A DNA stretch of 12,385 nucleotides from Elusimicrobiota bacterium (GTDB lineage: Bacteria > Elusimicrobiota > Elusimicrobia > UBA1565 > UBA9628), in the NCBI GenBank assembly GCA_023700845.1, contig JAMPYD010000026.1, positions 1 to 12,385 on the forward strand, read 5' to 3'. This document shows, in pieces, positions 7,946 to 12,385 of this stretch. The notes under the pieces were generated by a model. It was not told the DNA's origin and did no database searches. It saw nothing but the letters and a program-made list of their open reading frames with translations. A program made the position numbers and the translations under genes. The first letter of the stretch is position 1, and every line of letters starts with the position of its first letter.

Positions 7946-7975
7946 ATTCTAGCCTTGGTTCGAGGGCCGCGTCAA
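7946..7975 (-). promoter_or_regulatory. Strong sigma70-like promoter for the CBM48-like membrane gene
   Basis: On the minus strand TTGACG (7975-7970) and TAGAAT (7951-7946) each match the consensus at five of six positions, with an 18-base spacer. They fill most of the 48-base gap after the kdsC stop. The start codon at 7931 is only 14 bases below the -10 box, so the transcript would have a very short leader with AGGA at or near its 5' end. It would uncouple this gene from the operon upstream. Confidence 0.6.
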
Positions 7976-7979
7976 CGCG

Positions 7980-8528
7980 TTAACGGTACCGCTCGAGAAC
8001 GGCGTCCCACAGGCCCTGGCTGCGAAGGATGACCTCGACGAGCTCGCGGAAGGCCCCGTCGCCGCCGCTCGCCTTCGTGACCCAGTGGGCCGCGGCCTTC
8101 ACCTCGGGACGCGCGTTGGCGGGCGCGATCGCGAGGCCGACCCGGGACATGACGGCGAGATCGGGGATGTCGTCGCCGACGTAGACCACCTGCTCCTTCG
8201 TCAGCTTCTCCGCGGCCATGATCTCGGCGAGCACCGCCGCCTTGTCGAGCCGGTGCTGATAAATGTGCTTGACCTTGAGCATCCTGAGGCGCGCGTCCGT
8301 CCCTTTGGACACCCGCCCGCTGATCACGCCGGTGATCAGGCCCGATTCGGTCAGCCACGCCATCGCGATCGAGTCCTGGGCGTGGATGCCCTTGAACTCG
8401 ACGAGCTCCCCGGCGGTGTCGACGAAGTGATAGATCGTCCCCCCCGTCAGCACGCCGTCGATGTCCGTCAGGACGATGCGGGCCTTCGCGGTCCTGGCGC
8501 GCAGGGCCTTGGGCGAGAGCTTGCTCAC
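7980..8528 (-). CDS. kdsC: KdsC-like HAD phosphatase (3-deoxy-D-manno-octulosonate 8-phosphate phosphatase family)
   Basis: The protein has 182 residues. I chose the GTG at 8528, which overlaps the transaldolase/isomerase TGA as GTGA. The same frame stays open much further upstream, but that part is an Arg/Pro/Gly-rich shadow of the overlapping gene. HAD motifs are complete: DIDGVLTGG (22-30, nucleophile D22 and acid/base D24), ISGR (69-72), lysine K96 in LDKAAVL, and GDDIPDLAVM (118-127). The length and lack of a large cap fit the tetrameric KdsC family, which removes the phosphate from KDO-8-P (EC 3.1.3.45) on the way to lipid A-core LPS in the cytoplasm. One oddity is the loop after the first motif. 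It is usually close to F-N-V-R-D-G but reads GIHAQDSI here, and the usual YQG is YQH. The exact substrate could therefore differ; related families act on other acidic sugar phosphates. Confidence 0.87.
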   Translation of the reverse strand: MSKLSPKALRARTAKARIVLTDIDGVLTGGTIYHFVDTAGELVEFKGIHAQDSIAMAWLTESGLITGVISGRVSKGTDARLRMLKVKHIYQHRLDKAAVLAEIMAAEKLTKEQVVYVGDDIPDLAVMSRVGLAIAPANARPEVKAAAHWVTKASGGDGAFRELVEVILRSQGLWDAVLERYR

Positions 8529-11335
8529 CGCGCGGCCGCCGCGGCGTCGGCCAAGGCGTTCGCCAGGGCCCGCAGCCCCTCGGCCGCGTTGCCGCCCAGG
8601 TCGAGGCGCAGCAGGCGGCGTCCCGAGGCCAGCATCGCCGCGGCGTCCCCTTTGGCCTGCGCCCGGCACAGCTCGCCGAACGTGAACGGCTTGCCGGGAA
8701 CGGCCAGCGCGGCCTTCTCGGAGTCGCCGAGGACCAGGAAGACGCCTTTGGCGGGGCCGCCCTTGTGCAGCTGCCCCGTCGAGTGCAGATAGCGCGGCCC
8801 CCAGGAGACCGTGACCGGGGCGGTGGTGCGCGCGCTCACGCGCTGTCGGATGTCTTCGACGAGGCGCCGGCTTTCGTCGGTTTCGGCGAGGAAGGCCAGC
8901 ACGGCGACGTAGTCCCCGGCCTTGGCCCGGGACAGGTGCGCGCCGAGGACCTCCCGCAGGGGCCGATCCTGGCCCGCGTCGGCCTTGAGCGACGACACGA
9001 GCCCGGGGTCGGCGAACGCGGCCAGGCCGCCCGCGCGCAGGCTCGCCTTCTCGGGCGCGGCGTCCCGGAGGCCGTTGAGGGCCTCCTTGGCCTTGTCCTT
9101 CGCCGTCTGCACGTCGGGCTGGTCGAACGGGTTGACCTTCAGCAGGAAGCCCGCCGCCGCGGTGGCGACCTCCCATAAGAGGAATTGTCCGCCGAGGTCG
9201 AGCTCGTTCGCGAGCTCGAGGCGGATAACGGGATGCCCCGCCTGTTCGAGGGCGGCCAGCTTCGCGTCGACGGCCGGCTCGGGCCGGTTCTTGAGCGCCA
9301 GGCGCACGAACGCGCGGTCCCGGCCGTAGGCCGCCGGCGCGCCCAGGGGCTCGCCCGTCACGGGCAGGACGCCGCGTCCTTCCTTCCCCGTGGATTCGGC
9401 CACGAGCTGCTCGATCCAGAGGCCGAACGATTCGAGGGACGGAGGCAGGACCAAGGTCAGCTTGTCCCGGCCGTCGCGCGCGTGGCAGCCGATGAACGCG
9501 CCGAGGCGCAGGGCCGGGTTGGCCGGCGTCGGCGTCTGCGGCGAGAACGCCGCCGCGGCCTGGCGGGCGCGGGAGAGCAGCTCGCCCGCGTCGATCCCGG
9601 CCAGGGCGGCGGGCACGAGCCCGAACAGGGTCAGCGCCGAGAAGCGGCCGCCGACGTCGGACGGGTTCAGGAAGGTCTTGCGGAAGCTCCGCTCGCGGGA
9701 CATTTTGTCGAGCGACGTTCCGGTGTCGGTGATCGCGACGAACTGGCGGCCGGGCTTGGCGCCGGGCCGCTTCGCGGCCAGGTCCCAGAAATAGTCGAAG
9801 AAGGCGTTGGGCTCGACGGTGCCGCCCGACTTGCTCGCGACGAGGAACAGGGTCTTGTCGAGGTCGAGGCGCTTGGCGAGCGCCGCCACCGCGTCGGGGT
9901 GGGTCGAATCGAGCGTGAGCAGCTCGAGGCGGCCCGGGACGGACCCGAAGACCGAGCGCAGGACCTCGACGCACAGGCTCGAGCCGCCCATGCCGAGCAC
10001 TACGGCCTGGCGGAAGCCCTCGGCCGCGGCGGCGTCGGCGAACGCTTTCACGGGAGACAGCGCCGCGCCCGAGACGATCGGCGCGTCGAGCCAGCCCAGC
10101 GAGTGGCGGATGAGCTTCTGGTGCTCCTTGTCGTCCTTCCAGATCGAAGGGTCCTTGGCCCACAGGCGTTCGGAGAAGCGCGCCGCCTCGAGCTCGGCCA
10201 GGCCCGCGTCCACGGCGGCGAACTCCGCCTCGAGCAGGGCGCGCTTGGCGGTCAGCTTGCCCATCAAGGTCTCGAAGGACTTCGAGAAGGACGCGAGGCC
10301 CTCCTCTTCGAGCCTGACCATGACCGCGTCGCGGTCCACGCCGAAGCGGGGCAGGGCGTTCCACTGCGCGCCGGCCTCGACCGAGTTCTCCTCGATGCTG
10401 AAGCGCCCGGCGCCGTGCGCGCGGTACGCGTCGACGGTCGCGGGAGGCATCGTGTTGACCGTGTCGGGCCCGATGAGCTCCTCGACGTACAGGACATCGC
10501 GGTAAGCCGGGTTCTTCGTGCCGGTCGACGCCCACAGAAGGCGTTGGGGCAGGGCGCCCTTGGCCTTGAGCGCGTTGAAGCGGGCGGATGAAAAGACTTT
10601 TTTGCCGTGCTGGTAGGCCAGCTTCGCGTTCGCGATCGCCGCCTTCCCCATCAGCGCTTTGGCCTCGGGCTCCGGCCGTTTCTCGAGGATCGCGTCGATC
10701 GCGCTGTCGACGCGGCTGACGAAGAAGCTGGCGACCGAGGCGACCTTCGACAGGTCCTTGCCCGCGGCGGCGCGGCGCTCGAGGCCCTTCAGGTAGGCCT
10801 CGGCGACGGCGGCGTAGCGCTCGAGGGAGAACAGGAGCGTGACGTTGACCGAGACGCCCTCGGCGGTCAGGTCCTCGAACGCCTGGAGACCCTGGATCGT
10901 GCCGGGAACCTTGACCATGAGGTTCGGGCGGTTGACGGCGGCCCAGAGCCGGAGCCCCTCGGAGACGGTGCCGGCCGCGTCGCGCGCGAGCGAGGGCGCC
11001 ACCTCGAGGCTCACGAAGCCGTCGCCGGCCTTCGTCTCGTCGTAAAGCGGGCGGAACAGGTCGCAGGCCGCCTGGATGTCGGCGACGGCGAGCTTCTCGA
11101 ACAGCTCGGTCGGGGTCGCGCCGGGCTTGGCGTGGGCGCGGATGGCGTCGTCGTAGTCCGAGGAGCCGCCGATCGCCTTCTCGAAGATCGTCGGGTTGGA
11201 GGTGACGCCGCGCACGCCGTCCTCCTCGATGAGGCGCTTCAGCTCTCCGGAGGAGATCAGCGAGCGCGAGACGTAGTCGTACCAGACGGAGACGCCGAAG
11301 CGGTGCAGATCGCGCAGGGGGTTCTTGTTGGTCAC
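8525..11335 (-). CDS. Bifunctional transaldolase / glucose-6-phosphate isomerase
   Basis: A single protein of 936 residues with two enzymes. It starts at the GTG at 11335, preceded by AAGGAGG seven bases upstream and overlapping the rpiB TGA. Residues 1 to about 360 are transaldolase (S7P + G3P to E4P + F6P, EC 2.2.1.2). They contain the early aspartate D20, GVTSNPTIFEKAI (43-55) and the Schiff-base lysine K142 in LMVKVPGT. Residues from about 370 to 936 are phosphoglucose isomerase (F6P to G6P, EC 5.3.1.9). They contain VLGMGGSSLC near 446, ASKSGGTVEPNAF near 500, GGRFSALTLFG, E722 in LLWE (probable catalytic base), NPFDQPDV near 734, and H851 in YLHSTGQLHKGG. Both active sites look complete. 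The shared intermediate is F6P, released by the first half and used by the second. It is cytoplasmic. Such fusions are known in several bacterial phyla. The frame is open further upstream, but that part overlaps rpiB and is not coding. Confidence 0.95.
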   Translation of the reverse strand: MTNKNPLRDLHRFGVSVWYDYVSRSLISSGELKRLIEEDGVRGVTSNPTIFEKAIGGSSDYDDAIRAHAKPGATPTELFEKLAVADIQAACDLFRPLYDETKAGDGFVSLEVAPSLARDAAGTVSEGLRLWAAVNRPNLMVKVPGTIQGLQAFEDLTAEGVSVNVTLLFSLERYAAVAEAYLKGLERRAAAGKDLSKVASVASFFVSRVDSAIDAILEKRPEPEAKALMGKAAIANAKLAYQHGKKVFSSARFNALKAKGALPQRLLWASTGTKNPAYRDVLYVEELIGPDTVNTMPPATVDAYRAHGAGRFSIEENSVEAGAQWNALPRFGVDRDAVMVRLEEEGLASFSKSFETLMGKLTAKRALLEAEFAAVDAGLAELEAARFSERLWAKDPSIWKDDKEHQKLIRHSLGWLDAPIVSGAALSPVKAFADAAAAEGFRQAVVLGMGGSSLCVEVLRSVFGSVPGRLELLTLDSTHPDAVAALAKRLDLDKTLFLVASKSGGTVEPNAFFDYFWDLAAKRPGAKPGRQFVAITDTGTSLDKMSRERSFRKTFLNPSDVGGRFSALTLFGLVPAALAGIDAGELLSRARQAAAAFSPQTPTPANPALRLGAFIGCHARDGRDKLTLVLPPSLESFGLWIEQLVAESTGKEGRGVLPVTGEPLGAPAAYGRDRAFVRLALKNRPEPAVDAKLAALEQAGHPVIRLELANELDLGGQFLLWEVATAAAGFLLKVNPFDQPDVQTAKDKAKEALNGLRDAAPEKASLRAGGLAAFADPGLVSSLKADAGQDRPLREVLGAHLSRAKAGDYVAVLAFLAETDESRRLVEDIRQRVSARTTAPVTVSWGPRYLHSTGQLHKGGPAKGVFLVLGDSEKAALAVPGKPFTFGELCRAQAKGDAAAMLASGRRLLRLDLGGNAAEGLRALANALADAAAAAR

Positions 11336-11799
11336 TTCACGGCCTCCTTCGAATAGGTCCGCTCGATGGCGGTGACTTTGTCCTTGCGTCGCTGATGACG
11401 GTCGAGCCCGGAGAACTTGGCGTTGAGGAAAGCGTTGAGGACCTCGTAAGCGAGCTCCTGCCCGATGATCCGGCCGCCGAGGCACAGCACGTTCATGTCG
11501 TCGTCCTCGACGCCCTGGCGCGCGGAGAAGGTGTCGTGGCACATGCAGGCGCGCACCCCGGGAACCTTGTTCGCCGCGATCGTCGCCCCCACCCCGGAGC
11601 CGCACACGATGACCCCGCGCGCGGCCTTCCCGGCGGCGACGGCCTCCGAGACGGCGCGGGCGTAATCGGGATAGTCGGCCGGGGCGGCGTCCGTGTCCAC
11701 GCCGAGGTTCAGGACCTGATGGCCCTTCTTTTCGAGCCAGGCGTGGAGGAGTTTCTTGAGCGGGAAGCCGGCGTGGTCGCAGCCGAGGGCGATGATCAT
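11332..11799 (-). CDS. rpiB: Ribose-5-phosphate isomerase B
   Basis: The protein has 155 residues, the normal RpiB length, and interconverts ribulose 5-phosphate and ribose 5-phosphate (EC 5.3.1.6) in the non-oxidative pentose phosphate pathway. Diagnostic segments run in order: CDHAG (7-11), DYPDYA (42-47), the catalytic cysteine C66 in GVIVCGSGVGATIAANKVPG, HDTFSARQGVEDDDMNVLCL (88-107), GGRIIG, and the phosphate-binding RHQRR near the C-terminus. In my hand alignment the position of the E. coli active-site histidine H99 is an aspartate here (D99); I am not sure of that alignment. The ATG at 11799 has no well-spaced ribosome site (AAGGG ends one base away), but a TAGAAT box lies six bases upstream. 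Its stop overlaps the next gene by GTGA, so it heads a three-gene coupled operon. Confidence 0.95.
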   Translation of the reverse strand: MIIALGCDHAGFPLKKLLHAWLEKKGHQVLNLGVDTDAAPADYPDYARAVSEAVAAGKAARGVIVCGSGVGATIAANKVPGVRACMCHDTFSARQGVEDDDMNVLCLGGRIIGQELAYEVLNAFLNAKFSGLDRHQRRKDKVTAIERTYSKEAVK

Positions 11800-11805
11800 G
11801 CCCTT

Positions 11806-11811
11806 ATTCTA
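11806..11811 (-). promoter_or_regulatory. Candidate -10 box just upstream of rpiB (possible leaderless start)
   Basis: TAGAAT on the minus strand lies six bases before the rpiB ATG, directly below a run of seven T's. No -35 box is visible at the normal distance; that region is GC-rich coding DNA. If used, transcription would begin at or next to the ATG, giving a leaderless message, which would fit the missing ribosome site. The alternative is plain read-through from the kinase gene 21 bases upstream. Confidence 0.35.
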
Positions 11812-11820
11812 TTAAAAAAA

Positions 11821-12385
11821 TCAAAGCCCGGCGGCGGCGCGCTCGGCGCTGACGCGGGGCGCGACGAGGACGACGCGGCCGAGGCGGCGGAGCACCGCTT
11901 TCCTCAGGGCCCCGTTCTTGAAGAGGCTGCCGTGGAGCGCGAGCGGGACGGGCCGCGGCAGGGCGAGCTCCCGGGCCGCCTCGGCGGCGAGCGCGGCGAG
12001 GTGGCCGGCGGCCTCCTCGCGCAGGCGGCGGGCGCGGGCCGAGCGGGCGCGCAGGATTCTCGGCGCGAGCGCGGCGGTCGCGCGCACGGGATCCGGGGCG
12101 TGGGCCAGGTCGAGAGGCGCGGGCAGGCGCAGCTCTCGCCGGAGGAACGGGTCTCTCGAGGCCGTCCTGCCGAGCCAGAATCCCGAGCCCTCGTCGCCGA
12201 GCAGCGGGCCGAGCCCCCCCGCGCGGCGGGACCTCCCCCTCGCGTCCCGCGCGAAGGCGATCGAGCCGGTGCTCGCGACCAGCAGGACGCCGGCCCCGGC
12301 GCCGAAGGCGGCGCGATGGGCGATGTCGAAGTCGGGCACCACCGTCACGCGCGCCGCGAGGGGCTTGAGGAGCCGCGTCAGGGCC
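11821..12385 (-). CDS. BadF/BadG/BcrA/BcrD-type sugar kinase, GlcNAc kinase-like (N-terminus beyond window)
   Basis: Partial gene. The 187 C-terminal residues are visible and the frame is open to the window edge with no stop. A GTG at 12348 is in frame but is internal to the fold, so I do not take it as the start. The visible part begins in the hinge strand (RVTVVPDFDIAHRAAFG, where the family usually has a conserved aspartate before an Ala-rich helix). It continues with the phosphate-binding loop ASTGSIAFARD (the family usually has GTGS) and the adenosine-side motif RAGGLGPLLGDEGSGFWLGR. The late HGSLFKNGALRKAV matches the family's C-terminal helix region. These ASKHA-fold proteins include N-acetylglucosamine kinases and benzoyl-CoA reductase activators. 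The single-domain sugar-kinase style favours an amino-sugar substrate, but this cannot be settled from a fragment. It ends 21 bases before rpiB and probably belongs to the same transcription unit. Confidence 0.82.
   Translation of the reverse strand, partial: ALTRLLKPLAARVTVVPDFDIAHRAAFGAGAGVLLVASTGSIAFARDARGRSRRAGGLGPLLGDEGSGFWLGRTASRDPFLRRELRLPAPLDLAHAPDPVRATAALAPRILRARSARARRLREEAAGHLAALAAEAARELALPRPVPLALHGSLFKNGALRKAVLRRLGRVVLVAPRVSAERAAAGL

Noticed and set aside
7970..7985. AACGCGTT palindrome near the kdsC stop as an operator
   Set aside because: It is only eight bases and overlaps the stop codon, and there is no second copy or nearby regulator to support binding.
8529..10535. Long N-terminal extension of the kdsC frame
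   Set aside because: It overlaps the transaldolase/isomerase gene and is low-complexity Arg/Pro/Gly sequence. The HAD fold begins just after the GTG at 8528.
11336..11605. N-terminal extension of the transaldolase frame into rpiB
   Set aside because: About 90 Arg-rich codons overlap rpiB. The GTG at 11335 has a strong AAGGAGG site and begins the family's normal N-terminus.
11812..11840. T7 tract after the kinase stop as an intrinsic terminator
   Set aside because: The GC-rich sequence before the T's forms no convincing stem beyond three or four base pairs. The tract more likely belongs to the rpiB promoter region.

Overview
The window is strongly GC-rich, gene-dense bacterial DNA. Every gene I can support lies on the minus strand, so transcription runs from the high-coordinate edge to the low one. 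The gene content points to a diderm (LPS-making) bacterium with Por/type IX-like secretion parts: a KdsC-type phosphatase, a PorV/PorQ-family barrel, and a giant kelch/FN3 surface protein with a FlgD/Por-type sorting domain. A transaldolase-glucose-6-phosphate isomerase fusion is also present. My best guess is Elusimicrobiota or a similar candidate-phylum lineage. This is inferred from gene style, not from a marker gene.

Layout in transcription order. (1) 12385-11821: C-terminal part of a BadF/BadG-type sugar kinase (GlcNAc kinase-like), cut by the window edge. (2) 11799-7980: a tight sugar-phosphate operon, rpiB, then fused transaldolase/phosphoglucose isomerase, then a kdsC-like HAD phosphatase. 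Each stop overlaps the next start as GTGA. (3) 7931-7185: a single-span membrane protein with a long Pro/Ala-rich linker and a C-terminal CBM48/AMPK-beta-like early-set domain, behind a good sigma70-like promoter. (4) 7039-1307: a secreted protein of about 1910 residues with 14 kelch repeats, an early-set/TIG-like region, five FN3 domains and a C-terminal sorting-type domain. (5) 1310-327: a PorV/PorQ-family outer-membrane protein, translationally coupled to the giant gene. (6) 325-1: the start of a proline-rich then coiled-coil protein, cut by the window edge.

The first operon would interconvert pentose phosphates, F6P and G6P, and contribute a phosphatase step likely aimed at KDO for LPS. 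The second block looks like an envelope/secretion unit in which the PorV-like protein is co-made with its probable cargo. No stretch longer than 300 bases lacks a gene. The largest gap (7040-7184) is an AT-rich promoter region. I saw no RNA genes, insertion sequences, CRISPR arrays or frameshifts.
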